A stretch of 64,000 nucleotides of DNA, taken from Vulgatibacter incomptus (GTDB taxonomy: Bacteria; Myxococcota; Myxococcia; Myxococcales; Vulgatibacteraceae). Position 1 is the first letter of the stretch. Each line of letters begins with the position of its first letter. The DNA lies in NCBI RefSeq assembly GCF_001263175.1, contig NZ_CP012332.1:738001-802000 (forward strand). The letters run 5' to 3'. Below are positions 38,395 to 47,753 of the stretch, one piece after another. The notes under the pieces are model-generated. The model did not search any database. It had not been told where the DNA came from and worked only from the letters and a program-made list of their open reading frames with translations. The translations under genes were made by a program, and so were the position numbers.

Positions 38395-39072
38395 CTACTG
38401 CGCCGCGGGCTGCTCGCCGATGGCGAGGTGGTCGGCGAACCACCCCGCGGCCTCCTTGGCCACCTGCTCGAGCGTGCCCGGCTCGGCGAAGAGGTGGGTG
38501 GCGCCGGGGATGATCCGGAGCTCCTTCTCGCAGTCCATCCGCCCGTAGGCGTCGCGGTTGAGCTCGATCACGACGTCGTCGTTGCCGCCGACGAGCAGCA
38601 GGGTCGGCGCCTGCACGAGGCCCAGCGAATCGCCGGCGAGGTCCGGCCTCCCGCCCCGGGAGACGACGGCGTGGACGCCGTAGGGCCTGGCCGCCGCCGC
38701 CACCAGCGCCGCCGCCGCGCCCGTGGACGAGCCGAAGAGGCCGATGCGGAAGTGTCCGGTCTCCGGCTCCTGCTGGAGGGAGTCGACCGCTCCGACGACC
38801 CGCTCGGCGAGGAGCTGGATGTTGAAGCGGAGCTCTGCCGTCATCTGGTCGACTTCCTCCTCCTCGGAGGTGAGCAGATCCATGAGCAGGGTCGCGACCC
38901 CCGCCTGCTGGATGACCTCGGCGACGAAGTTGTTCCGGGGGCTGAACCGGCTGCTGCCGCTGCCGTGCGCGAAGACCACGATCCCGGTCGCGCCCCCCGG
39001 AACCGCGAGGTTGCCGGCAAGGTCCACGTCGTCGGTCCGGACGATCACCTCGCGACTCTCGATGTCCTTCAT
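38395..39072 (-). CDS. Dienelactone-hydrolase-like alpha/beta hydrolase
   Basis: A 225-residue cytoplasmic hydrolase. The nucleophile is S116 in FGSSTGA, with acid D165 or D166 in GGNDD and histidine H193 in GATHLF, the order of the alpha/beta fold. The N-terminal VVFAHGSGSSRFSPRN stretch is typical of small hydrolases that occur alone or fused to phosphoribosyltransferases. GAGGAG precedes the ATG, which overlaps the polX stop (ATGA), so it is co-translated with the PolX gene. Substrate unknown. Confidence 0.85.
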   Translation of the reverse strand: MKDIESREVIVRTDDVDLAGNLAVPGGATGIVVFAHGSGSSRFSPRNNFVAEVIQQAGVATLLMDLLTSEEEEVDQMTAELRFNIQLLAERVVGAVDSLQQEPETGHFRIGLFGSSTGAAAALVAAAARPYGVHAVVSRGGRPDLAGDSLGLVQAPTLLLVGGNDDVVIELNRDAYGRMDCEKELRIIPGATHLFAEPGTLEQVAKEAAGWFADHLAIGEQPAAQ

Positions 39073-40805
39073 TTCCGCTCCTCTCTCGCCGCCTCGCCTC
39101 TCCGCGTCTCCCTGAGCCGGGAAGCGGGCCGCGTGTTCACGATGTCTTCCTTTTCCAGCCACCCCCGTCGCGCCACCCACACGCCGAAGCGGAGCAGTGA
39201 GAGGTGGCTCGATACATGCGCGTCCGAGTCGATCACCACCGGCACACCGGCCTCCTTCGCGAGGCGGCAGCCGCCGTCGGTGAGGTCCAGGCGATCCGGC
39301 ATGGCGTTGAGCTCGAGCGCGACGCCGTGGGCGCGGGCCGCGTCCAGCACGGCCTCCAGGTCGTACGAGTAGGGATCGCGCTTTCCGATCAGCCTGCCGC
39401 TCGGGTGGCCGATCGCGTCCACCACGCCGGACTCGATCGCCTTCACCATGCGCGCGGTGATTCGGTCGGGAGGGTCGTCGAAGTGGGTGTGGATGCTGGC
39501 CACCACCCAATCCAGCGAGCCGAGCACGTCCGCCGGGAGGTCGAGGGAGCCGTCCGGGAGGATGTCGACCTCGACGCCGGCGAGGAGCTTCGGCCCGCCC
39601 TGAAACTTCTTCGAGGCGGCGCGAATCTCCTTCGCGTGGGCGAGGAGCGCCTTGGGCTCGAGCCCGAGGGGACGGGAGCGGGAGTGGTCCGTGATGGCCA
39701 GGTACTGCCGGCCCAGGCCCTTCGCCTCGCGCCAGAGATCCTGGAGCGACGATCGTCCGTCCGAGGAGGTGTCGCTGTGGACGTGGAGATCGCCGAGGAG
39801 ATCCTCCTCGGTGACGAGATGGGGGAGCTTTCCCGCCTCGGCGGCCTCGAGCTCGCCGGTCCCCTCGCGAAGCTCCGGAGGGATCCAGGGCAGGCCCACC
39901 GCCTCGAAGACGTCCTCTTCGCGCTCGCCCGAGAGCCGGTTGCCCTCGCGGTCGAAGACGCCGTACTCCGAGAGCTTGAGGCCGAGGCGGACGGCACGGG
40001 TCCGGATCGCGATGTTGTGGTTCTTGCTCCCGGTGAAGTAGTGGAGCGCGGCTCCGAACGACTCCGGGGGCAGGACCCGCAGGTCCACGTGCAGGCCGAT
40101 CTCGAGGCGAACCGAGCTCTTCGTGTCGCCTCGAGCGATCACCTCGTCCACGTCCGGGAGGGACGCGAAGGCGCGCATCACCGGTCCCGGGCGCTCCGAC
40201 GCGATGAGGAGGTCGAGGTCGCCGACGGTCTCGCGCCGGCGCCGGAGCGAGCCGGCGGCCTCCGCCCGAATGACTCCTGGCACCCGGCGCAGGCGGCCGA
40301 GGATCCCCTCCGCATAGTAGAGCGCCCGGTGGAGGGGCATGCGGCCCCCGCGCGCGCGATAGCGGCCGATCGCCTTCCGGATCGCGCGCACGCGAACCGG
40401 CCCCATCCTCGGCACCTCCTTCAGCCTCCCCGAGTCGATCGCGTCCTCGAGGCCGTCGAGATCCGTGACGCCCAGCTCCTTCCAGACGGATGCGACCGTC
40501 TTCGGACCGACCCCTTCGATCCGCAGGAGCTCGAGGACCCCCATCGGCACCTCGGCGGCGAGCTCCTCGTATTCCTCGCAAGTGCCGCTCTCGAGGATCT
40601 CCCCGATCTTGTCCGCGATTCGCGTGCCCACCGACGGCAGGCCGGTGAGCTCGTCCTTGCGCCAGAGCTCGGAGACCGGGCCGGGCAGGGTGTCGATCAC
40701 CTCGGCCGCCTGGCGGAACGCGCGGACCTTGAACGGGTTCCCGCCGATCACCTCGGTCATGGCGCCCATGTCGTAGAGGACCTGCGCGACGTCTGCATTC
40801 TCCAT
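39069..40805 (-). CDS. polX: DNA polymerase X family protein with PHP nuclease domain
   Basis: A 578-residue bacterial PolX. The N-terminal helix-hairpin-helix region (GLPSVGTRIADKI, IEGVGPKTV, VPRMGPVRV) and polymerase palm with GSLRRRRETVGDLDLL are followed by the C-terminal PHP domain (GDLHVHSDTSSDG near residue 340, then ITDHSRSR, SIHTHF and IDSDAH), which carries 3'-5' exonuclease activity in characterised enzymes. The role is base-excision or gap-filling repair. It is divergent from the CapA-like gene with 34 nt between starts. Confidence 0.93.
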   Translation of the reverse strand: MENADVAQVLYDMGAMTEVIGGNPFKVRAFRQAAEVIDTLPGPVSELWRKDELTGLPSVGTRIADKIGEILESGTCEEYEELAAEVPMGVLELLRIEGVGPKTVASVWKELGVTDLDGLEDAIDSGRLKEVPRMGPVRVRAIRKAIGRYRARGGRMPLHRALYYAEGILGRLRRVPGVIRAEAAGSLRRRRETVGDLDLLIASERPGPVMRAFASLPDVDEVIARGDTKSSVRLEIGLHVDLRVLPPESFGAALHYFTGSKNHNIAIRTRAVRLGLKLSEYGVFDREGNRLSGEREEDVFEAVGLPWIPPELREGTGELEAAEAGKLPHLVTEEDLLGDLHVHSDTSSDGRSSLQDLWREAKGLGRQYLAITDHSRSRPLGLEPKALLAHAKEIRAASKKFQGGPKLLAGVEVDILPDGSLDLPADVLGSLDWVVASIHTHFDDPPDRITARMVKAIESGVVDAIGHPSGRLIGKRDPYSYDLEAVLDAARAHGVALELNAMPDRLDLTDGGCRLAKEAGVPVVIDSDAHVSSHLSLLRFGVWVARRGWLEKEDIVNTRPASRLRETRRGEAAREERK

Positions 40806-40839
40806 CGAGGCTGAACATAGGGTCTCCAAGGAGGCCGCG

Positions 40840-41826
40840 ATGGAGACGCTGATGCTTGCAGGCGACGTGATGCTCGGCAGGGGAGTCCGCGAGGCCCTGC
40901 ACGAAATGGAGCCGGCCGAGCCCTGGGGAGACACGCTTCCGAGCCTCCTCGACGCGTCGGTCCGGATCGTGAATCTAGAGTGTGCGGTAACCACACATCT
41001 GACGCAGTGGCACGAGGCGCCGAAGGTCTTCCATTTCCGCGCCTCGCCCGAGGCCATCCCCGCGCTCCGCGCGGCGCGGATCGACGCCTGCTCCCTCGCC
41101 AACAACCACAGCCTGGATTTCGAGGAGGAGGGCCTCCTCGATACGCTGCGCTACCTGGACGAGGCGGGGATCGCCCACGCGGGCGCCGGACGGAATCGCG
41201 AGGAGGCGACCGCGCCCGCGATCCTCCCACACGGGATCGGCCTGGTCGCCTGCACCGACAACGAGCCGCTCTTCGCCGCGGGCGGCGATCGCCCGGGGAC
41301 CGCCTTCCTGCCCGTCTCCCTGGAGCCCTCTGTCCTGGCGAAGGTCGAGGAGAGGATCGCGGCGGCGCGGGAGGCCGGCGCCTCCACCGTCGTCTTCTCC
41401 AACCACTGGGGCCCGAACATGGTCGAGCGGCCGCCAGCCCTCTTCCGGCGCTTCGCCCGGGCCGTCATCGAGAGGGGCGCCGACATCTACTTCGGCCACA
41501 GCGCCCACCTGACCCAGGGCGTCGAGATCTACCGCGGCAAGCCGATCCTCTTCGACACGGGGGACTTCCTGGACGACTACGCGGTCGACCCGATCCTGCG
41601 GAACGACCGGAGCTGCCTCTTCCGGATCGGGCTGGAGGAGGGTGTGCCGGTGTCGCTCGATCTCCTACCCGTGCACCTGGGCTTCGCCACGACGAATCTG
41701 GCCCGAGATGACGAGCGGGAGGCGATCCTCGCCCGCATGGAGGCCCTCTCCGCCGAGCTCGGCACCCGCCTCGAACGAAGAGACGGAGCGCTGATCTGGC
41801 GTTCCGACCAGGCTCGTTCCGGGTAG
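40840..41826 (+). CDS. CapA-family protein (poly-gamma-glutamate capsule-type metallophosphatase fold)
   Basis: A 328-residue soluble protein of the CapA/PGA_cap family. GDVMLGRGV at the N-terminus, NLECAV, SLANNHSLDF and the later FSNHWGPN and FGHSAHLTQG supply the metal-binding residues of the calcineurin-like fold. No signal peptide is visible, so a capsule role is doubtful; many cytoplasmic homologues have unknown substrates. GGAGG lies 6 nt before the ATG. Confidence 0.85.
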   Translation: METLMLAGDVMLGRGVREALHEMEPAEPWGDTLPSLLDASVRIVNLECAVTTHLTQWHEAPKVFHFRASPEAIPALRAARIDACSLANNHSLDFEEEGLLDTLRYLDEAGIAHAGAGRNREEATAPAILPHGIGLVACTDNEPLFAAGGDRPGTAFLPVSLEPSVLAKVEERIAAAREAGASTVVFSNHWGPNMVERPPALFRRFARAVIERGADIYFGHSAHLTQGVEIYRGKPILFDTGDFLDDYAVDPILRNDRSCLFRIGLEEGVPVSLDLLPVHLGFATTNLARDDEREAILARMEALSAELGTRLERRDGALIWRSDQARSG

Positions 41827-42027
41827 GCTGGCGACGCCGTTCGGAGGGCGGCTCAGGGCCCCTCCGCGGGAGGAGGAGCGCGCCTTCAACCGGCTTTCCT
41901 TTTCCGGACGAATGGAGTACTGGCGGCAGCCGAGCGGCCCATCGAAAGGAAGGGGCGCGGCTCGTGCGGTTGGGTTATGTTTCGCGCCCGTCAGCGGCCA
42001 ACGCTTTCGCCCCGGAGTGGTTCAGAG

Positions 42028-44841
42028 ATGGCAATCGGTTCACAGCCCCTGCCCAGCAACAACCTCCCGTTCATCGAAGAGCTCTACGCCCGCTTCCTCG
42101 AGGACGAGTCCTCGGTGGACGAGGCGTGGCGGAACTATTTCCGCGGCCTCGGCGATCGCACGCCGCCGACCGGCCCGGCGTTTGCGCCCCGCAGCATCTT
42201 CGCGCCGCGGGCGATGAACGGCGCCCCCGCCTCCGAGCACGAGAAGCGCCTCGCCCGTGAGGCGGCCCAGGATCGCGTCGGGCAGCTCGTGCAGCGGTAC
42301 CGGCAGCAGGGCCACGTCTTCGCCCACCTGAACCCGCTCCAGCCCGCGCCCTCGTCGCCGGTGAGCCACTTCGAGCTCTCCGAGTTCGGCCTCGACGAGT
42401 CGAGCCTCGACAAGACCTTCACCGCCGGGGGCCTCCGCGGCACGCTGCGCGAGCTGATCGCGCACCTCGAGGAGACCTACTGCCGCACCATCGGCGTGGA
42501 GCTCGCCCACATCGAGGATCCCGAGGTCCGGGACTGGCTCCAGACGCGGATGGAGTCCACCCAGAACCACGTCGCCCTGGATCGGAGCCAGCAGATCAAG
42601 CTGCTCACCGATCTCACCGACGCGGAGATCTTCGAGCAGTTCCTCCACACCAGCTTCGTCGGCGCCAAGCGCTTCTCCCTCGAGGGCGGAGAGAGCCTGA
42701 TCCCCATGGTGCAGCTCGTGATCGAGCGGGCCGCCTCCCACGACGTGGAGGAGGTCGTGATCGGCATGGCGCACCGCGGCCGCCTCAACGTGATGGCGAA
42801 CGTGATGGGGATGCCGCCTCGCGAGATCTTCGCGGAGTTCGCCGACGAGGATCCGAACCTCTACATCGGCCGCGGCGACGTGAAGTACCACCTCGGCTAC
42901 TCGAACGATCGGGACGTGGACGGCAAGAAGGTCCACCTCTCGCTCTCGTTCAACCCCAGCCACCTAGAGTTCGTCGACGCCGTTGTGGCCGGCCGCGTCC
43001 GCTCCAAGCAGGACCGCCGCAAGGATCTCGAGCGCCGCAAGGTGCTCCCGCTCCTCATCCACGGCGACGCGGCCTTCGCCGGCCAGGGGATCATCGCCGA
43101 GCTCTTCAACATGGCCGATCTGCCGGGCTATACGGTCGGCGGCACGGTCCACGTCGTGGTGAACAACCAGGTCGGCTTCACCACCGACCCCCGGGACGCC
43201 CGCTCGACCCGCTACGCCACCGACGTGGCGAAGATGCTCCAGATCCCGATCTTCCACGTGAACGGCGAGGATCCCGAGAGCGTGGTGCAGGTCGTGCAGC
43301 TCGCGACCGACTTCCGCGCCCGCTACGGCAAGGACGTGGTGATCGACCTCTGGTGCTACCGGAAGCACGGCCACAACGAGGGCGACGAGCCCACGTTCAC
43401 GCAGCCGGAGATGTACCGGAAGATCCACGAGCATCCCTCGATCCGCGAGCAGTTCGTGAAGAAGCTCGAGTCCCTCGGGCAGGTCACGCCGGAGCAGGCT
43501 GAGGAGATCGCGGCCGCTCGCCGCAAGGTCCTCGACGAGCAGCTCGCCGAGCAGCGGAGCGGCCACAAGCGCAAGCGCCCCTCCGCCATGGCGGGCCTCT
43601 GGGCGAAGTACGCCGGCGGCTTCGAGCGCGACACGGCGGACATCTCGACCGGCGTCGCCCTCCCGGTGCTCCAGGACCTCGCGGCGAAGCTCACCATGCT
43701 TCCCCCGGGCTTTACCGCGCACCCCAAGATCGTGCGCTTCCTCGAGCAGCGGCGGGAGATGGGCGAGGGGAAGCGGCCGCTGGACTGGGGCATGGGCGAG
43801 GCCCTGGCCTTCGCGACCCTCGTCGACGGCGGCACCCGCATCCGGCTCTCGGGCCAGGACTGCGAGCGCGGCACCTTCAGCCACCGGCACTCGGTGCTCC
43901 ACGACTACACCTCGGGTGGGACCTACACGCCGCTGAACAACCTCCGAGAGGGGCAGGCGGACTACGAGGTCCGCAACAGCCCGCTCTCCGAGGTCAGCGT
44001 CCTCGGCTACGAGTACGGCTACAGCCTCGACACGCCCGACGGCCTCACAATCTGGGAGGCGCAGTTCGGCGACTTCGTCAACGCCGCCCAGGTGATCATC
44101 GACCAGTTCATCGCCTCCGGCGAGGACAAGTGGCACCGCCTCTCCGGCGTGACGCTCCTCCTCCCCCACGCCTTCGAGGGGCAGGGGCCCGAGCACTCGT
44201 CGGCCCGCATCGCCCGCTGGCTTTCGCTCAGCGCCGACGACAACATGCAGGTGTGCAACGCCACCACGCCCGCGCAGTTCTTCCACCTGCTGCGGCGCCA
44301 GGTGCTGCGGCCCTTCCGCAAGCCCCTCGTGGTGTTCTCGCCGAAGAGCCTCCTCCGCAACCCCGAGGCGGTCTCGTCGCTCGAGGAGCTGGCCACCGGC
44401 GAGTTCCAGCGCGTGATCGACGATTCCCTCTTCGCCGCTGGCGGCGAGGGCGACGCCTCGAAGGTGCGCCGCGTGCTGCTCTGCACGGGCAAGGTCTATT
44501 ACGAGCTCCTCGCCGAGCGGCGCGACAAGAAGCGCGAAGACGTCGCCATCGTGCGGATCGAGCAGCTCTACCCGAACCCGATCGCGGAGATCGAGCGCAC
44601 CCTCGGCCGCTACCCGAACATGGCCGAGCTGGTGTGGGTGCAGGAAGAGCCGGCCAACCACGGCGCGTGGCTCCACATGTGGAACGCCCTCGTCAACAGC
44701 GGGATCCTCCGGGTCCCCCTCGCGCAGGTCACGCGTCCCGCGGCCGCGAGCCCCGCAACGGGCTCGAACGCGAGCCACAAGCTCGAGCAGCGGCGGATCA
44801 TCGAGACCGCCTTCGCTCCCATCCAGTTTTCCTCCCGCTGA
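42028..44841 (+). CDS. sucA: 2-oxoglutarate dehydrogenase E1 component
   Basis: A 937-residue ThDP enzyme that decarboxylates 2-oxoglutarate in the TCA cycle. It has the short N-terminal E2-binding segment (SNNLPFIEELYARFL), the dehydrogenase domain with GMAHRGRLNVMANVMG, the GD...NN ThDP region around FNPSHLEFVDAV and HGDAAFAGQG, and the transketolase pyrimidine and C-terminal domains. The ATG at 42028 is chosen over one at 41977 because the family-like N-terminus starts there. sucB follows after 12 nt. The 200-nt gap upstream presumably carries its promoter; I see no clear box. Confidence 0.96.
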   Translation: MAIGSQPLPSNNLPFIEELYARFLEDESSVDEAWRNYFRGLGDRTPPTGPAFAPRSIFAPRAMNGAPASEHEKRLAREAAQDRVGQLVQRYRQQGHVFAHLNPLQPAPSSPVSHFELSEFGLDESSLDKTFTAGGLRGTLRELIAHLEETYCRTIGVELAHIEDPEVRDWLQTRMESTQNHVALDRSQQIKLLTDLTDAEIFEQFLHTSFVGAKRFSLEGGESLIPMVQLVIERAASHDVEEVVIGMAHRGRLNVMANVMGMPPREIFAEFADEDPNLYIGRGDVKYHLGYSNDRDVDGKKVHLSLSFNPSHLEFVDAVVAGRVRSKQDRRKDLERRKVLPLLIHGDAAFAGQGIIAELFNMADLPGYTVGGTVHVVVNNQVGFTTDPRDARSTRYATDVAKMLQIPIFHVNGEDPESVVQVVQLATDFRARYGKDVVIDLWCYRKHGHNEGDEPTFTQPEMYRKIHEHPSIREQFVKKLESLGQVTPEQAEEIAAARRKVLDEQLAEQRSGHKRKRPSAMAGLWAKYAGGFERDTADISTGVALPVLQDLAAKLTMLPPGFTAHPKIVRFLEQRREMGEGKRPLDWGMGEALAFATLVDGGTRIRLSGQDCERGTFSHRHSVLHDYTSGGTYTPLNNLREGQADYEVRNSPLSEVSVLGYEYGYSLDTPDGLTIWEAQFGDFVNAAQVIIDQFIASGEDKWHRLSGVTLLLPHAFEGQGPEHSSARIARWLSLSADDNMQVCNATTPAQFFHLLRRQVLRPFRKPLVVFSPKSLLRNPEAVSSLEELATGEFQRVIDDSLFAAGGEGDASKVRRVLLCTGKVYYELLAERRDKKREDVAIVRIEQLYPNPIAEIERTLGRYPNMAELVWVQEEPANHGAWLHMWNALVNSGILRVPLAQVTRPAAASPATGSNASHKLEQRRIIETAFAPIQFSSR

Positions 44842-44853
44842 AGAGAGAAGAAG

Positions 44854-46125
44854 ATGTCGGTGAACGTGACCGTACCGTCCCTCGGGGAGTCGATCGTCGA
44901 GGCGGCCATTGAGAAATGGCAGAAGCAGCCCGGCGACTACGTGGCCCGCGGCGAGACCATCGTGACGGTGGAGAGCGACAAGGCGACGCTCGAAGTGCCC
45001 GCCCCGGTGGGCGGCATCCTCCGCAAGGTGCTCAAGGGCAATGGCTCGTCGGTGAAGATCGGCGAGACCATCGGTGAGATCGAGGAGGCCGAGAAGCCCT
45101 CCGCCGGTGCACCCGCCGCCAAGGCCGAGCCTGCCGCGCCCAAGCCGGCGGCGCCCACGCCCGCCGCTGCCGCGCCGACGCCGGCTCCGGTGGTGCACGC
45201 GCCTGCTGCGCCTTCCGCGGCGGCTCCCGCCGCTGGCCCCGCCGCCAGGCGGATCATGGCCGAGGCCGGCCTCGAGCCCTCCGCCGTCGAGGGCACCGGC
45301 CCCGGCGGCCGGATCCTGAAGGAGGACGCCCTCCGTCAGGCCGAGGGCAAGGCGGAAGCCAAGGCCGAGCGCAAGGCCCCCGCCGCTCCGGCCGGCCTCC
45401 CCGCCGTGGCCGCGATCCACGCGGGCCGCGAGGAGCAGTCGGTGGCGATGACGCCGCTGCGCCGGACGATCGCGCGGCGGCTCCTCAGCGCCAAGCAGAA
45501 CACGGCCATGCTCACGACCTTCAACGAGGTCGACATGACGCAGGTGATGGAGCTCCGCGCCCGTCACCAGCCGCAGTTCCAGAAGCGCTACGGCATCAAG
45601 CTCGGGATGATGTCCTTCTTCGTGAAGGCGTCGATCGAGGCGCTCAAGGCGTTCCCCCTGGTGAACTCCGAGATCCGCGAAGACGACATCATCTACAAGA
45701 ACTACTACGACCTCGGCGTGGCGGTCGGCGGCGGCAAGGGCCTCACGGTCCCCGTGATCCGCGACGCGGACATGCTCTCGTTCGCGCAGACCGAGCAGGT
45801 GATCGCGGACTTCGGCGTTCGGGCCCAGGCGAACAAGCTCAAGCTCGAGGAGCTCCAGGGCGGCACGTTCACGATCTCGAACGGCGGCATCTACGGCTCG
45901 ATGCTCTCGACGCCGATCCTGAACCCGCCGCAGAGCGCCATCCTCGGGATGCACAACATCATCAAGCGGCCGGTGGTCGTCGACGACCAGATCGTGATCC
46001 GCCCGATGATGTACCTGGCCCTCTCCTACGACCACCGGATCATCGACGGCCGCGAGGCGGTCCAGTTCCTCATCCGGATCAAGGAGTGCCTCGAGGCGCC
46101 CGAGCGGATCCTGCTCGAGGTCTGA
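44854..46125 (+). CDS. sucB: Dihydrolipoamide succinyltransferase (E2 of 2-oxoglutarate dehydrogenase)
   Basis: A 423-residue E2. The lipoyl domain carries the lipoylated lysine K43 in ESDKATLEV. An Ala/Pro-rich linker (about 82-128) leads to the peripheral-subunit-binding domain ([16 protein letters not shown], about 130-165), then the catalytic acyltransferase domain with H393 and D397 in [10 protein letters not shown]. It forms the core of the complex with SucA and Lpd, encoded on either side. Confidence 0.96.
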   Translation: MSVNVTVPSLGESIVEAAIEKWQKQPGDYVARGETIVTVESDKATLEVPAPVGGILRKVLKGNGSSVKIGETIGEIEEAEKPSAGAPAAKAEPAAPKPAAPTPAAAAPTPAPVVHAPAAPSAAAPAAGPAARRIMAEAGLEPSAVEGTGPGGRILKEDALRQAEGKAEAKAERKAPAAPAGLPAVAAIHAGREEQSVAMTPLRRTIARRLLSAKQNTAMLTTFNEVDMTQVMELRARHQPQFQKRYGIKLGMMSFFVKASIEALKAFPLVNSEIREDDIIYKNYYDLGVAVGGGKGLTVPVIRDADMLSFAQTEQVIADFGVRAQANKLKLEELQGGTFTISNGGIYGSMLSTPILNPPQSAILGMHNIIKRPVVVDDQIVIRPMMYLALSYDHRIIDGREAVQFLIRIKECLEAPERILLEV

Positions 46126-46143
46126 AGCAGGCCCCCTTCGAAC

Positions 46144-46180
46144 GGCCGCGCGCAGCCAGGAGCTGCCGCGGCCTTTCTCT
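46144..46180 (+). terminator. Hairpin between sucB and lpdA
   Basis: GGCCGCG (46144-46150) pairs with CGCGGCC (46167-46173), extended inside by GCAG/CTGC, and TTTCTCTT follows. It may act as a terminator or attenuator, lowering lpdA relative to sucAB, or leave lpdA with its own promoter. Confidence 0.55.
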
Positions 46181-46218
46181 TGTCCGAGGCCGCGCGAGAG
46201 CCTCGAGAGGCGTGAATC

Positions 46219-47619
46219 GTGGAGACATTCGATCTGGTCGTGATCGGGGCGGGCCCCGGCGGGTACGTGGCGGCGATCCGGGCTGCGCAGCTCGGAATGA
46301 AGGTCGCGTGCGTCGAGAAGGAGAAGGCCCTGGGCGGCACGTGCCTGCGGGTGGGGTGCATCCCCTCGAAGGCGCTGCTCGAGGCCAGCCACGTATTTGC
46401 TCACACGAAGCACGGCGCCGAGAAGCTCGGCGTCCGGGCCTCGGGCGTGGAGCTCGATCTGCCGACGATGCTCGCCCACAAAGACGCGGTCGTGAAGGCC
46501 AACACCTCGGGTGTCGACGGCCTCTTCATGAAGAACAAGGTGAAGCGCGTCCTCGGCACGGGCCGCATCACCGCTCCGGGCAAGGTGTCGGTGCGCGGCG
46601 CCGACGGCTCCGAGCAGACCCTCGAGGCGAAGCGGATCCTGATCGCCACCGGCTCGGCGCCCGCCCTGATCCCCGGCGTCGAGCTGGACGGCGCGATCGT
46701 CGGCACCTCCGACGAAGCCATCGACTACCAGCACGTCCCGCAGCGGATGATCGTGATCGGCGGCGGCGTGATCGGCCTCGAGCTCGGCTCGGTGTGGAGC
46801 CGCCTCGGCGCCGAGGTGACCGTGATCGAGTTCCTGCCGCGCCTCATGGCCGGCATGGACGACGAGCTCGCCGCCGCTGCGCAGAAGATCTTCTCGGCCC
46901 AGGGCATGCGGATCCTGGTCGGCTGCCGGGTGCAGTCCGCCAAGGCGGCCGACGGCGTGGGCAAGGTCGTCTTCCTCGACGCGGACGGCAAGGAGCAGTC
47001 CATGGAGGCGGAGAAGGTGCTGGTGGCCGTCGGCCGCAAGCCCTTCACCGACGGCCTGGGCCTCGCCGAGGTCGGCGTGAAGCTCGACGGCCGCGGCAGG
47101 GTCGAGGTGGACCAGCGCTTCGAGACCAACGTCCCCGGCGTCTACGCCATCGGCGACGTGATCCGCGGCGCCATGCTCGCCCACAAGGCCGAGGAGGAGG
47201 GCATGGCCGCGGTGGAGCTGATGGTGGGCAAGTCCGGCCACGTGACCTACGACGCGATCCCGAACGTGGTCTACACGGATCCGGAGATCGCCTCCGTGGG
47301 CAAGACCGAGGCCGAGCTGCAGGCCGCCGGGGTCTCGTACAAGAAGGGAACCTTCCCCTTCCGCTTCAACGGCCGGGCCCGGGCGATGAACGCCACCGAG
47401 GGCTTCGCGAAGATCCTCGCCGACGCGAAGACCGACCGCATCCTCAGCGCCCACATCATCGGGGCCCGCGCGGGCGATCTGATCGCCGAGCTCGCGGTCG
47501 CCATCGAGATGATGGCGAGCAGCGAGGACATCGCCCGCTCGAGCCACGCCCATCCGTCCCTCGCCGAGATCGTGAAGGAAGCGGCCCTCGACGTGGAAGG
47601 CCGGGCGATCCACAAGTAG
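46219..47619 (+). CDS. lpdA: Dihydrolipoamide dehydrogenase (E3)
   Basis: A 466-residue FAD enzyme that reoxidises lipoyl groups. The FAD-binding VVIGAGPGGYVAA, the redox disulphide C42/C47 in GGTCLRVGCIPS, a second nucleotide site VIGGGVIGLELGS and the C-terminal active-site HAHPSLAEIVKEA are all present. The start is GTG with a GAGAGG ribosome-binding site. Lying next to sucAB it serves 2-oxoglutarate dehydrogenase and probably also pyruvate dehydrogenase. Confidence 0.97.
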   Translation: METFDLVVIGAGPGGYVAAIRAAQLGMKVACVEKEKALGGTCLRVGCIPSKALLEASHVFAHTKHGAEKLGVRASGVELDLPTMLAHKDAVVKANTSGVDGLFMKNKVKRVLGTGRITAPGKVSVRGADGSEQTLEAKRILIATGSAPALIPGVELDGAIVGTSDEAIDYQHVPQRMIVIGGGVIGLELGSVWSRLGAEVTVIEFLPRLMAGMDDELAAAAQKIFSAQGMRILVGCRVQSAKAADGVGKVVFLDADGKEQSMEAEKVLVAVGRKPFTDGLGLAEVGVKLDGRGRVEVDQRFETNVPGVYAIGDVIRGAMLAHKAEEEGMAAVELMVGKSGHVTYDAIPNVVYTDPEIASVGKTEAELQAAGVSYKKGTFPFRFNGRARAMNATEGFAKILADAKTDRILSAHIIGARAGDLIAELAVAIEMMASSEDIARSSHAHPSLAEIVKEAALDVEGRAIHK

Positions 47620-47646
47620 GCGCAGATGTACCGGAGGGGAGGCGCC

Positions 47647-47711
47647 CGTCTGGCGCCCCCTCTCGCGCCAGACGAGCACCCGCGTCGCTCGCGCGGCTTT
47701 CGCGCGACGCG
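47647..47711 (+). terminator. Two tandem hairpins after lpdA
   Basis: The first hairpin has perfect 10-bp arms CGTCTGGCGC (47647-47656) and 47665-47674. The second pairs CGCGTCGC (47681-47688) plus GCGCG with 47701-47711 around GGCTTT, giving 11 pairs with a 2-nt bulge. Neither has a T-run. They probably stop or stabilise the end of the suc-lpd mRNA. Confidence 0.6.
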
Positions 47712-47753
47712 ACGAAGTAGGCGCACGCCCGCGACGTGCCGACCTTGGGAGGG

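Noticed and set aside
42964-47679. A 1571-codon open frame on the minus strand opposite sucA-sucB-lpdA
   Set aside because: It is the antisense shadow of three certain genes in a GC-rich genome. Its product is His/Arg/Leu/Asp-rich, without domains, and its frame is explained by the third-position G/C bias of the real genes.
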